Origin: Sphaerisporangium sp.
Lineage (GTDB): Bacteria > Actinomycetota > Actinomycetes > Streptosporangiales > Streptosporangiaceae
Length of the DNA: 64,000 bases
Reading direction: 5' to 3'
Assembly: GCA_025964675.1 (NCBI GenBank)
Contig: JAOPYI010000139.1
Span: 1 to 64,000 of the forward strand
Part shown: piece after piece, positions 35,503-43,728 of the stretch
How the letters are laid out: each line of letters starts with the position of its first letter
How positions within the stretch are numbered: position 1 is the first letter of the stretch
Made by a program: the position numbers and the translations under genes
The notes under the pieces: generated by a model
The model's input: only the letters and a program-made list of their open reading frames with translations
What the model was told of the DNA's origin: nothing
Database searches by the model: none

Positions 35503-36312
35503 TCAGAATCGGTAGCGCAGGATGCGGCCGACTCGGCGCAGGAAGTAGATGCGGTTCATGACCGCCAGGGCCGCGCGGTAGCCGGCGGGGAAGCGTTCGA
35601 CCTCGGGGACGTCGGAGAAGAACAGCTCGGAGGCGAGCCGGAGACGGGGGACGGCGGCGGTCAGTTCGGCGGGATCGTCCAGGCCCCAGCGCAGGGTGGC
35701 GCCGGTGGCGCGGATCGCCGGCTGGAAGCGGCTCAGCTTGACGGCGAGGCGGCTGAGCGCGTCGAATATGATCTCGCCGGAGGGGAACCGGCCGGTGACG
35801 CGGCGCAGGAGGTCGTGGACCTCCTCGGTGGTGAGGTACATCAGCAGGCCCTCGGCGACCACGAGCACCGGGCGGTCGGCGGGGACCAGTTCCAGCCATC
35901 CGGGGTCCGTGGCGGGCAGCCCGATCATCGTGTAGCCGGGGCGGGGCGGGAAGAGACGCTCGCGCAGCGAGATGACATCGGGGAAGTCGACGTCGAACCA
36001 TCGCACGGTCTCGGGCGGGTCGACGCGGTAGACCCGCGTGTCGAGGCCGCAGCCGAGGTGGACGACCGTGGCGTCCGGCACGCGGGCGAGATGCCCCGCG
36101 GTGAGGTTGTCCAAGGTCTTGACGCGGATGGCGACGCTCAGCGCGTCGGTGGCGCGCATCCTGAGCTTGCCGAAGTCGTAGTCGATGCGATCGACGGCCT
36201 GCTCGGCGAGCGGGTCCCGCAGTACGGGGTTCTCCGTCCGGCTGTGCGCCGCCCTGCCGTACAGGGTGGCGAGGAGGGTCTCCTTCTCCTTGGTGAGGTG
36301 GACCTTCTCCAT
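35503..36312 (-). CDS. Class I SAM-dependent methyltransferase (LCM/TcmP-like)
   Basis: 269 residues. The SAM-binding motif is ATVVHLGCGLDTRVYRVDPP with WFDVDFPDVISLRERL after it, the signature of the leucine carboxyl methyltransferase family (GLDTR...DxP). LVVAEGLLMYLTTEEVHDLL is motif III. In actinomycetes these enzymes often methylate carboxylates or hydroxyls of secondary metabolites (TcmP-like); the substrate here is unknown. The gene is 55 bp beyond the stop of the ABC permease operon on the opposite-facing side of the same strand order, so co-transcription with the permeases is unlikely. Confidence 0.85.
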   Translation of the reverse strand: MEKVHLTKEKETLLATLYGRAAHSRTENPVLRDPLAEQAVDRIDYDFGKLRMRATDALSVAIRVKTLDNLTAGHLARVPDATVVHLGCGLDTRVYRVDPPETVRWFDVDFPDVISLRERLFPPRPGYTMIGLPATDPGWLELVPADRPVLVVAEGLLMYLTTEEVHDLLRRVTGRFPSGEIIFDALSRLAVKLSRFQPAIRATGATLRWGLDDPAELTAAVPRLRLASELFFSDVPEVERFPAGYRAALAVMNRIYFLRRVGRILRYRF

Positions 36313-36366
36313 CTTTCCAATGTAGACCTGGGGTCCCCCGGCGCCCCGGCGACCGGGGCGGTGGTG

Positions 36367-37263
36367 TCAGCGGAGTTTGGGGTCCAGGGCGTCGCGGACG
36401 ACGTCGCCGAGCATCAGGAAGCTCAGCACGGTCGCGGTGAGGAACAGCGCGGGGAAGACGAGCAGGTGCGGGTACTCCGCGAAGAACGTCTGCGCCACGT
36501 TGAGCTGGAGCCCCCAGGACACGTCGGGGTACTGCAGGCCGACGCCCAGGTAGTCGAGGGTGGCCTCCCCGGAGATGACGTTGCCGACGTTCAGCATCGC
36601 GACCACGAACACCGGGGAGATCGCGTTCGGCAGGATGTGCTTCAGCATGATGCGCCGGTCACCGGCCCCGAGGGCTCTGGCGGCCTGCACGTAGTCGGTG
36701 TCGCGGATCGCGAGCACCTGGCCGCGCATCAGCCGGGTCATGGTCGTCCAGCCGAGGATGACCAGCACGAGGGTCATGGCCCAGATGCCGTGCCGGGGGA
36801 AGGCGATCAGGACGACGGTGGACCCGAGGACGAACGGGATGCCGAAGAACACGTCGGTCATCCGGGAGACGATCGCGTCCACCACGCCGCCGTAGTAGCC
36901 GGCGACCAGGCCGAGCACGATCGCGATCAGCAGGGCGAAGACCGTCACCGCGATGCCGATGAGCACCGAGGCGCGGGTGCCGTGCACGATCTGCGACCAG
37001 TAGTCGCAGCCCTGGAGGTCGTACCCGAAGATCGCTCCGCCGCCGGGCCCCTTCTTGGACATCCGCAGGTCGCACCGCTCGTTCGGTCCGAGCCTGGCGA
37101 ACACCGAGGGAAAGGCCGCCATGCCGCAGGCCACGACCATGATGGCCATCGACAACCAGAAGATCACCCTGCCGCGCAGCTCCAGCCAGGCGTCATTCCA
37201 GAGGGAGCCCCGGACGTTGCTCGCGGGACGCGGGCCCGCGGCCTCGGCGGACAGGTCAACCAC
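36367..37263 (-). CDS. Peptide ABC transporter permease (DppC-type)
   Basis: 298 residues. An N-terminal membrane segment (RVIFWLSMAIMVVACGMAAF) and five later hydrophobic segments surround the permease loop AARALGAGDRRIMLKHILPN, the EAA-like motif that contacts the ATPase. The sequence fits the OppC/DppC family, which imports oligopeptides, dipeptides or nickel. Its start overlaps the upstream dppB-like gene by 8 bp. No ATPase gene follows; the next gene on this strand is the methyltransferase. Confidence 0.92.
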   Translation of the reverse strand: MVDLSAEAAGPRPASNVRGSLWNDAWLELRGRVIFWLSMAIMVVACGMAAFPSVFARLGPNERCDLRMSKKGPGGGAIFGYDLQGCDYWSQIVHGTRASVLIGIAVTVFALLIAIVLGLVAGYYGGVVDAIVSRMTDVFFGIPFVLGSTVVLIAFPRHGIWAMTLVLVILGWTTMTRLMRGQVLAIRDTDYVQAARALGAGDRRIMLKHILPNAISPVFVVAMLNVGNVISGEATLDYLGVGLQYPDVSWGLQLNVAQTFFAEYPHLLVFPALFLTATVLSFLMLGDVVRDALDPKLR

Positions 37264-38182
37264 GGCGGATCCTCGGGTCGAGCACGCCGTAAAGCAGGTC
37301 GACGAGCAGGTTGGCCACGATGAAGATCATCACCAGGAGGGTCGTGACGCCGACGACGACGGGGCCCTCCTGGAGCTGGATGGACTGGAAGACCTGCTGG
37401 CCGATGCCCGGCAGGTTGAAGATGCCCTCGGTCACCACGGCACCCGCCATGAGGTTGCCGAAGTCGACGCCGAGGTAGGTCACGACCGGGATCAGCGAGT
37501 TGCGGAGCGTGTGCCTGCCGATGATCCGTGAGCGCGGCATCCCCTTCGCGGTGGCCGTGCGCACGTAGTCGGCCCGGAGGTTCTCCACCACGCTGGTGCG
37601 GGTGAGCCGGGCGACGTACGCGAGGCCGAACGAGCCCAGCACCATGCCGGGCAGGAGGTAGCTCACCGGCCAGCCGTCGTCGGTGCCCGCGGTGGGGAAC
37701 AGGCCGAGGTCCAGCCCGAGGAGGATCTGCGCGGTGTACCCGACGACGAAGACGGGGACCGCGATCACGAACGTCGTCCCGGCCAGGACCGCCGTGTCCG
37801 CGAGCCTGCCCCGGCGCAGCCCCGCGATCACGCCGAGGCCGATGCCGACGACCAGCTCGAAGACCCACGCGGTGACGGCGAGCTGCGCCGTCACCGCCCA
37901 GCGGTCCTGGAGCAGCTCGCTGACCGGCTGGCCCGTGAAGGTCTCCCCGAGGTCGCCGTGGAGGAACACCCCCGCCATGTACAGGCCGTACTGCACGATG
38001 AGCGGGTCGTTCAGGTGGTAGTGGTCGCGCAGTGCCTGCAGGACGTTGTCGGGGAGCGGCTTGTCCCCGGCGAGCGCCAGGATCGGGTCGCCCGGCAGGG
38101 ACCACACCATCGCGTAGATCAGAAAGGTGGTGGCCACGAAGACGGGGACGGCCTGGAGCAGGCGGTGGACGGCGTACCTCAC
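37256..38182 (-). CDS. Peptide ABC transporter permease (DppB-type)
   Basis: 308 residues. It starts with the conserved MRYAVHRLLQAVPVFVATTF and has six membrane segments. The EAA loop is RTATAKGMPRSRIIGRHTLR. This is the OppB/DppB partner of the downstream permease. It lies 55 bp after the binding-protein gene. Complete and of normal length. Confidence 0.93.
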   Translation of the reverse strand: MRYAVHRLLQAVPVFVATTFLIYAMVWSLPGDPILALAGDKPLPDNVLQALRDHYHLNDPLIVQYGLYMAGVFLHGDLGETFTGQPVSELLQDRWAVTAQLAVTAWVFELVVGIGLGVIAGLRRGRLADTAVLAGTTFVIAVPVFVVGYTAQILLGLDLGLFPTAGTDDGWPVSYLLPGMVLGSFGLAYVARLTRTSVVENLRADYVRTATAKGMPRSRIIGRHTLRNSLIPVVTYLGVDFGNLMAGAVVTEGIFNLPGIGQQVFQSIQLQEGPVVVGVTTLLVMIFIVANLLVDLLYGVLDPRIRRG

Positions 38183-38237
38183 GGCAGGGACCCCGGCCGG
38201 CCGGGGGCCCTGCGCGGAGTCCCTGTCGCGAGCATCC

Positions 38238-39833
38238 CTACTTGACCGTGATGGTGTCGAGATTGGGGCTGTACGGGTCGATCTGGACGCCCGTGATCTT
38301 GTTGGAGTAGCCCGCCTGGTCCTGCCAGTTCCACAGCGGGATCATCGGCATCTCGGCGAGCGCGACGTCCTCGGCCTGCTGGTAGAGCGGGACGCTGGCG
38401 TCCATGCTGGGCGCCGCGTTCGCCTTGGTGATGAGGTCGTTGAACTGCTTGTTGTCCCAGCCCATACGGTTACCCGCGCCCCACATCGACTCCAGGTAGT
38501 TCTGGGGGCTCGGGTAGTCCATGACCCAGTTGTTGCGGTAGGGGCCGTCTTCCTTCTTCGCGCGGAGCGTGGACAGGTAGTCGGCCGCCGGGATCTTGCG
38601 GAACTGGATGTCGGTGATGCCGAGGTTCTCCTTGAGCTGGTTGGCGACCGCCTGCATCCACTGCTCGTAGCTCGGGTCGGCGTTGGAGAAGTACAGGTTG
38701 AGCGTGCCCGTCAGGCCGCCCGCCTTGTCGAACAGCGCCTTGGCCTTCACCTTGTCGTACACGCAGGCCTCACCGCAGGCGTTCTCGCGATATCCCGGCA
38801 CCAGTGGCGCCAGCAGCGAGGCCATCGGCTTGAAGGTGCCGTTGTAGACCGCGTCGACGATGCCCTGCCGGTCGATCGCCATCGAGATCGCCTTGCGAAG
38901 GTCGGCGTTCTGGAAGCGCTTGTCGAACACCGGGAAGCCGAGGTAGTCCATGGTGCCGCTGGCCGTGGGCACGAACCGGTCACCGAGCAGCTTCCTGGCC
39001 TCGCCGGCGCTCGCCGGCGGGATGGTCTGGAGCAGGTCTACCTTGTTCGCCCGCAGGTCGGTGTACGCGGTGTCGCGGCTGGCGTAGAGCTTGAACAGGA
39101 CCGCGTCGGACCTGGCGGGGCGCACTCCGGCGTAGCCCGCGAACTTCTTCAGCTTGATCTGCTTGTTGTGCGCCCAGTCGCCGTCGAGGCCGAACGGGCC
39201 GTTGCCGATCGGCTTCTGGTCGTAGGCCTTGAGGTCGGCGAAGGCCGCCTTGGGCATCGGGGCGAAGCCGGTGTAGGCCAGGGTGATCGGGAACTGGCTG
39301 AACGGCGCGGTCAGGCGCACCTCGAGGGTGGTGGTGTCGACGACCTTGAGGCCGCCCAGCTTGTCGGTGGCGGGCTTGGCGCCCTCGGCCTCGGGGTTGA
39401 GCTTGTCGTAGCCCTCGATGTTGGCGAAGTAGTAGTTGTTGGTCCACGCGTTCGGGCCGTACGCGGCGGCGTTCCACGCGTCGGCGAAGCTCTCGGCGGT
39501 GACCGGCTCCCCGTTGTGGAACTTCTGCCCCGGTTTAATCTTGATGGTCCAGGTCTTCTGGTCCTGGCTCGTCACCGACTCGGCGGCCCGCATCTGCGTC
39601 TGGCCCTTGGAGTCGATCACCACGAGCGTGTCGAAGAGGGCCTGCAGCACCGTGATGGAGTAACTGCTGGAGGTGTTGCCGGGCGTCAGGTGATCTGGCT
39701 CGTTGAGCGCGACGGAGAACTGCCCCGCGCCCTGTTTCGCCTGGTCGCCGCCGGTGTTCCCGCTGGAGCCGCCGCAGGCGCCCAGCGTGAGCGCCGCCGC
39801 GAGGAGGACGGCGGCACCTCGCGCCTTTTTCAT
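38238..39833 (-). CDS. ABC transporter solute-binding lipoprotein (DppA/OppA-type)
   Basis: 531 residues. The signal peptide is KKARGAAVLLAAALTLGAC, with a lipobox before CGGSSGN. The mature part is a family 5 (SBP_bac_5) binding protein: VTSQDQKTWTIKIKPGQKFH, NGEPVTAESFADAWN, RKAISMAIDRQGIVDAVYNG and the C-terminal IPLWNWQDQAGY. It would deliver peptides or similar solutes to the two permeases downstream. ATG 39833 is preferred; an in-frame GTG three codons earlier is possible. It is divergent from the LuxR-type regulator at 39972. Confidence 0.93.
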   Translation of the reverse strand: MKKARGAAVLLAAALTLGACGGSSGNTGGDQAKQGAGQFSVALNEPDHLTPGNTSSSYSITVLQALFDTLVVIDSKGQTQMRAAESVTSQDQKTWTIKIKPGQKFHNGEPVTAESFADAWNAAAYGPNAWTNNYYFANIEGYDKLNPEAEGAKPATDKLGGLKVVDTTTLEVRLTAPFSQFPITLAYTGFAPMPKAAFADLKAYDQKPIGNGPFGLDGDWAHNKQIKLKKFAGYAGVRPARSDAVLFKLYASRDTAYTDLRANKVDLLQTIPPASAGEARKLLGDRFVPTASGTMDYLGFPVFDKRFQNADLRKAISMAIDRQGIVDAVYNGTFKPMASLLAPLVPGYRENACGEACVYDKVKAKALFDKAGGLTGTLNLYFSNADPSYEQWMQAVANQLKENLGITDIQFRKIPAADYLSTLRAKKEDGPYRNNWVMDYPSPQNYLESMWGAGNRMGWDNKQFNDLITKANAAPSMDASVPLYQQAEDVALAEMPMIPLWNWQDQAGYSNKITGVQIDPYSPNLDTITVK

Positions 39834-39971
39834 GACCGTCACTGTTCCTCTGCCTCTCCGTCGCTCCGGCGTGATGCCGGAGAGGCTAAATAGCGGGGCA
39901 GGGGTCTGCATCGGAAGGTTTACGTATTCCCTGCGATGATCGGTGTCGGGCAAGCTGAGCGTGGAGGACTG

Positions 39972-40946
39972 ATGGATCAGATCACCCTGAGCGCACGCCA
40001 CCTCCATGCCTTCACCGAAGTCGGGTTCCAGGTGGCCGGCGGGTCGGGGGCACACGGCGCCATGACGGCGCTGCGAAAGATCATCCCGGTCGAGGCGTAC
40101 GAGTTCGTCGCCTTCGACCCGGCGACGGGCCGCCACCGCAGCCTGGTGTCCTCCGGATACGCGCGGGTGGACGAGGACGCCGCCGAGGAGTACGCCGGGC
40201 TGGACCCCTACCGGCGCGCCATGGCCGCGAGGGTGCCACTGCCCATGGGCTCCCCGGGCACCGAGCTGTACTACCGCAGGCACCTGGAGCCGTACGGCTG
40301 GCGCTCGGGGCTGACCGCGCCGCTGTTCGTGACCGAGGGCCGGTACACCGGCCTGCTGCATGTGAACTCACGGGAGGCGCTGCCCCCCGAGGCCACCACG
40401 GTGATCAGCGCCGTCTCCAGCACCCTGGCCCACGTCACCGACGTGACGCGATGCGTGATCGACCCGATGGGGCTTCCTCCAGGTTTCCACGCCGTCGCGT
40501 TCGAGCGCGGCGGGCGGCGCCGGGCGGTGGCCGGGTGGCCCGCGTCCGAGGCCGTCGACCGTGAGCCCATGATGGCCGACCTGGCCAGGGACTTCATCGA
40601 CTCCCGCGAGCTGTCGCGGCGGGGGCTGTGGCTCGACTCCAGGGGCCAGTGGCGGGAGGTCCGCGTCCACAGGGCGGGCGTCGGCTTCCACGGCGCCATC
40701 CAGGGCGCCGTGATCGCCGAGCGGCCGTGCGCCCTGCCCTACGAGCTGACCGCGAGGGAGATCGAGGTGCTCACCAGGGTGGCCATGGGCGACTCCAACC
40801 CGCAGATCGCGGCGGTGCTGGTGCTCAGCGTCCGCACGGTCACCACCCACCTGGAGCACATCTTCGCCAAGCTCGGCTGCGACAGCCGCACCCGCCTGAC
40901 CACCAAGGTGATGGCCGAGGGCCTGTGCCGCCTCGACCTTCCCTGA
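39972..40946 (+). CDS. LuxR-family transcriptional regulator
   Basis: 324 residues. The C-terminal LuxR-type HTH is intact: YELTAREIEVLTRVAMGDSN, then AAVLVLSVRTVTTHLEHIFA and KLGCDSRTRL. The N-terminal 220 residues look like a GAF/PAS-like sensor (AYEFVAFDPATGRHRSLVSS; WRSGLTAPLFVTEGRYTGLL). There is no receiver domain, so it is not a classical response regulator. The ATG at 39972 has GGAGG four bases upstream. It is divergent from the peptide transporter operon, which is its most likely target. Confidence 0.88.
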   Translation: MDQITLSARHLHAFTEVGFQVAGGSGAHGAMTALRKIIPVEAYEFVAFDPATGRHRSLVSSGYARVDEDAAEEYAGLDPYRRAMAARVPLPMGSPGTELYYRRHLEPYGWRSGLTAPLFVTEGRYTGLLHVNSREALPPEATTVISAVSSTLAHVTDVTRCVIDPMGLPPGFHAVAFERGGRRRAVAGWPASEAVDREPMMADLARDFIDSRELSRRGLWLDSRGQWREVRVHRAGVGFHGAIQGAVIAERPCALPYELTAREIEVLTRVAMGDSNPQIAAVLVLSVRTVTTHLEHIFAKLGCDSRTRLTTKVMAEGLCRLDLP

Positions 40947-40958
40947 CTCGCCGGGGAC

Positions 40959-41411
40959 TCAGCGGGCGACCCTGAGCCCTCCCGGGGAGGCGAGCGGCTC
41001 GATGCGCATCTCGAACCAGACGTTGTTCGTCCCCGCCTCCCGGATGAAGCCCCAGCGGTGGGCGAGCGCCTCCAGCAGGAGCAGGCCCCTGCCTCCCGTA
41101 TCGAGCGGGGAGGAGGGGCGCCACCCGAAAGGGGGGTCGACGGACCCCGCGTCCTGTACGGCTATCCGCACCCATTCGGCGGAGTGGGACACGCTGAGCA
41201 TGAACGCGCCGCCGTCGCCGGAGTCGGAGTGCACCACCGCGTTGGTGGCGATCTCGCTGGTCAGAAGGACGCAGTCGTCATGGAGCGGATGCCTGGTCCC
41301 GAGCGCGGACGACACCAGCCTCCGGGCCCGGGCTACCGCGTCAGGATCGCCGGCGAGGCGCAGAACCCGATCACTGTCCGATTCCGCCCGGCCGTACCCT
41401 GATGAAGTCAT
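40959..41411 (-). CDS. Anti-sigma-type ATP-binding protein (RsbW-like)
   Basis: 150 residues with a GHKL ATPase fold. The N box is CVLLTSEIATNAVVHSDSGD, the D box VRIAVQDAGSVDPPF, and the G box DTGGRGLLLLEALAHRWG. This is the common actinomycete stand-alone serine-kinase-like regulator of sigma or STAS partners. ATG 41411 is chosen because a G-rich ribosome binding block sits upstream. It is convergent with the LuxR gene, with a 12-bp gap. A STAS gene lies 1.4 kb away, separated by ppk2. Confidence 0.88.
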   Translation of the reverse strand: MTSSGYGRAESDSDRVLRLAGDPDAVARARRLVSSALGTRHPLHDDCVLLTSEIATNAVVHSDSGDGGAFMLSVSHSAEWVRIAVQDAGSVDPPFGWRPSSPLDTGGRGLLLLEALAHRWGFIREAGTNNVWFEMRIEPLASPGGLRVAR

Positions 41412-41557
41412 GCGACCCCCCGGTTCGTCATCTGCTCGCACCCTGTTAAGGACGCCGGGGTCCTCCGTAGAGATGTCGCCAAAAGGTAGGAACCTGGTGG
41501 CCCTATCTGACCTGGTAGAGGCTCAATTCGCCTTCTGCGTCACTCCGGAAACAAGCG

Positions 41558-42520
41558 TCACGGCGCGTCGGAGACGGCCCGGACGGGCGGGCCCGGGTTG
41601 TCCTCGTCGACGATGTCGGAGGCCGAGCGGACGATCAGCGGGTCGGGGGTGCCCACCACTTCGTGGTCCTTGTTCGTGTACTCGAACTGGCTGAGGACGT
41701 GGCGCATGGCCTCGATCCGGCCGCGCTTCTTGTCGTTGCTCTTGATGACGGTCCAGGGCGCGTCGTCGGTGTCGGTGTTGAGGAACATGTCCTCCTTGGC
41801 CCTGGTGTACTGGCTCCACTTGTCCAGGGAGGCGAGGTCCATCGGCGACAGCTTCCACTGCCGGACCGGGTCGACCTGGCGGATGATGAACCGGGTGCGC
41901 TGCTCGCGGTGGGAGACCGAGAACCACAGCTTGATCAGGTGGATGCCGTCGCGGACGAGCATCTTCTCGAACAGAGGCGTCTGCAGCATGAACTCGCGGT
42001 ACTCCTCCGGGGTGCAGAAGCCCATGACCCACTCCACTCCGGCGCGGTTGTACCACGACCGGTCGAACATGGCGATCTCCCCGGCGGACGGGAGATGGGC
42101 GACGTACCGCTGGAAGTACCACTGCGTGCGCTCGCGCTCGCTCGGCTTCTCCAGCGCCACGACGCTCGCCCCGCGAGGGTTGAGGTGCTCCATGAACCGC
42201 TTGATCGTTCCGCCCTTGCCCGCGGCGTCGCGCCCCTCGAAAAGGATCACCATCCGGCCGCCGGCGTCCTTGATCCAGTACTGGAGCTTCAGCAGCTCGA
42301 TCTGGAGCAGCCGCTTGGTCTGCTCGTACTCGGAGCGCGACATCCGCTCGGTGTAGGGATAGTGCTCTCGCCAGGTGTCCACCACGCGCCCGTCGGGGTA
42401 CAGCAGGATGGGGTCGTCGTCGTCGCTGGCATCGACCCACAGGCCGGGCGTGCGGTCGAGCAGCTCACTCGAATCGGCCGCCGCCTGTGGATAGAGAACT
42501 TCCGAGGGCTCCGAGTGCAT
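41558..42520 (-). CDS. ppk2: Polyphosphate kinase 2
   Basis: 320 residues. Walker A is MVILFEGRDAAGKGGTIKRF. The Walker B and lid segment is AMFDRSWYNRAGVEWVMGF. Further family motifs are LNPRGASVVALEKPSERE and QVDPVRQWKLSPMDLASLDKW. PPK2 transfers phosphate between polyphosphate and nucleotides, usually making GTP or ATP from the diphosphate. Length matches single-domain class I enzymes. The ATG at 42520 begins a polar N-terminus; a much longer in-frame extension upstream is low complexity and was not used. Confidence 0.94.
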   Translation of the reverse strand: MHSEPSEVLYPQAAADSSELLDRTPGLWVDASDDDDPILLYPDGRVVDTWREHYPYTERMSRSEYEQTKRLLQIELLKLQYWIKDAGGRMVILFEGRDAAGKGGTIKRFMEHLNPRGASVVALEKPSERERTQWYFQRYVAHLPSAGEIAMFDRSWYNRAGVEWVMGFCTPEEYREFMLQTPLFEKMLVRDGIHLIKLWFSVSHREQRTRFIIRQVDPVRQWKLSPMDLASLDKWSQYTRAKEDMFLNTDTDDAPWTVIKSNDKKRGRIEAMRHVLSQFEYTNKDHEVVGTPDPLIVRSASDIVDEDNPGPPVRAVSDAP

Positions 42521-42810
42521 ATCGCCAGCATTACACACATATGCACCATTCAGGAGGTCAGTGGCAGCGCGCGGCGCCCGAGACGCCGCCGGCCGCGACG
42601 ACCGGATCGGCCTTCGCGGGCGGCGGGACGGGCAGGCGGCTCGTCTCGGGCGCGGCGGAGGCGCGAGGCGGTGAACCGGCAGCAGATCTCGATCGAAGTA
42701 CATACGGAGTGAAAGTAGGATCAGTGCTCTAACGCGGTGCGACCATTGACGAGCAATGATCAACTGCGTTGACGCCTCCGTCTTTGACGTTCGGCAGAGG
42801 GAGCGGCCGG

Positions 42811-43185
42811 ATGGCCCTGAAACTGGCGGTCACCAGTCACCATGACCCCGACTGCACGCTGGTGGCGATCACCGGCGAGCTGGACGCGACCACCAGCCCG
42901 GCGGTCCGCGAGCGGCTGCGCGGCCTCCTGGCCGAGGGCCGCCACCGGATCGTCCTGGACGTGACCGATCTCGGGTTCTGCGACTCCGGCGGCCTCTGGG
43001 TCCTGCTCGAGGTGCACCGCCAGGCGGAGCGGTCCGGCGGATGGCTCAGGCTCGCCGGGGTGAACGGCTTCCTGCAGCGCTTGTTCACGGTGACCCGCCT
43101 GGACGCCGCCTTCACCGTCGACCCGGATGTGGCGGCGTCGCTGGCGGCCGCGGCGCGGCAGGAGGAGGACCCCGGCGTCGCCTGA
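42811..43185 (+). CDS. STAS-domain anti-sigma factor antagonist
   Basis: 124 residues with one STAS domain: CTLVAITGELDATTSPAVRE, then IVLDVTDLGFCDSGGLWVLL, which holds the conserved phosphorylatable Ser in the DSGG loop. It would bind and release an RsbW-type kinase in partner switching. ATG 42811 has AGAGGGAG upstream. Its stop abuts the stop of the convergent SRPBCC gene. The likely cognate kinase is either of the RsbW-like proteins in the window (4184-4738, 40959-41411) or one elsewhere. Confidence 0.9.
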   Translation: MALKLAVTSHHDPDCTLVAITGELDATTSPAVRERLRGLLAEGRHRIVLDVTDLGFCDSGGLWVLLEVHRQAERSGGWLRLAGVNGFLQRLFTVTRLDAAFTVDPDVAASLAAAARQEEDPGVA

Positions 43186-43632
43186 TCAGGGCCGTTCGGC
43201 CGCCGCCTTGATCCTCCGCAGGGTGCTGCGCATGCCCTCGACCATGCGGGCCTCACGGTCCCTGCCGAGGAGGCCGAGGGAGACCAGCGCGCGCACCGGC
43301 GCGGAGGGCGACCCGATGTGCTCGCGCCACTCGCAAAGGAGTGTCCCGTCGCCGTCGGGCACCAGGCGGTAGCCCCAGCGCATCCGCGACACCTCCACCT
43401 CGAAGGTGAACCGGCGGGGCCGCTCCCACTCGACCACCGTGCAGGTGGTCGACCAGCGGAACGGGCCGCGCCTGTTGCGTCCCCGGAACGAGGCTCCGAC
43501 CCGGCCGCCCACGCCCGCGAGCCAGCGTCCCCCGGTGCTCTCGGGGCTCCACTCGCCGTAGCGGGTGACGTCGGTCACCAGATCCCACACCTTTCTGGGG
43601 GACGCGTCGATCTTCAAGCAGATCTCGTCCAC
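43186..43632 (-). CDS. SRPBCC-family lipid-binding-like protein
   Basis: 148 residues from GTG 43632, with AGGAGG seven bases upstream. The START/polyketide-cyclase-like fold opens with EICLKIDASPRKVWDLVTDV and continues with YGEWSPESTGG, FEVEVSRMRWGYRLVPDGDG and a long C-terminal helix. Members bind hydrophobic ligands. No biosynthetic cluster is around it, so ligand and function are open. No signal peptide. Confidence 0.83.
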   Translation of the reverse strand: MDEICLKIDASPRKVWDLVTDVTRYGEWSPESTGGRWLAGVGGRVGASFRGRNRRGPFRWSTTCTVVEWERPRRFTFEVEVSRMRWGYRLVPDGDGTLLCEWREHIGSPSAPVRALVSLGLLGRDREARMVEGMRSTLRRIKAAAERP

Positions 43633-43728
43633 TGCGGCTCCTCCTGGCTCGATCGGTGGGTGGCGCCTCCCCCGCGGAAACCTACGTCCCATTCCATACG
43701 GGAACCGCGTGCCGCGCACGCTTACCGC

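Noticed and set aside
39834-40361. Upstream extension of the peptide-binding-protein frame
   Set aside because: A clean lipoprotein signal peptide starts at ATG 39833, and the extension overlaps the divergent LuxR gene.
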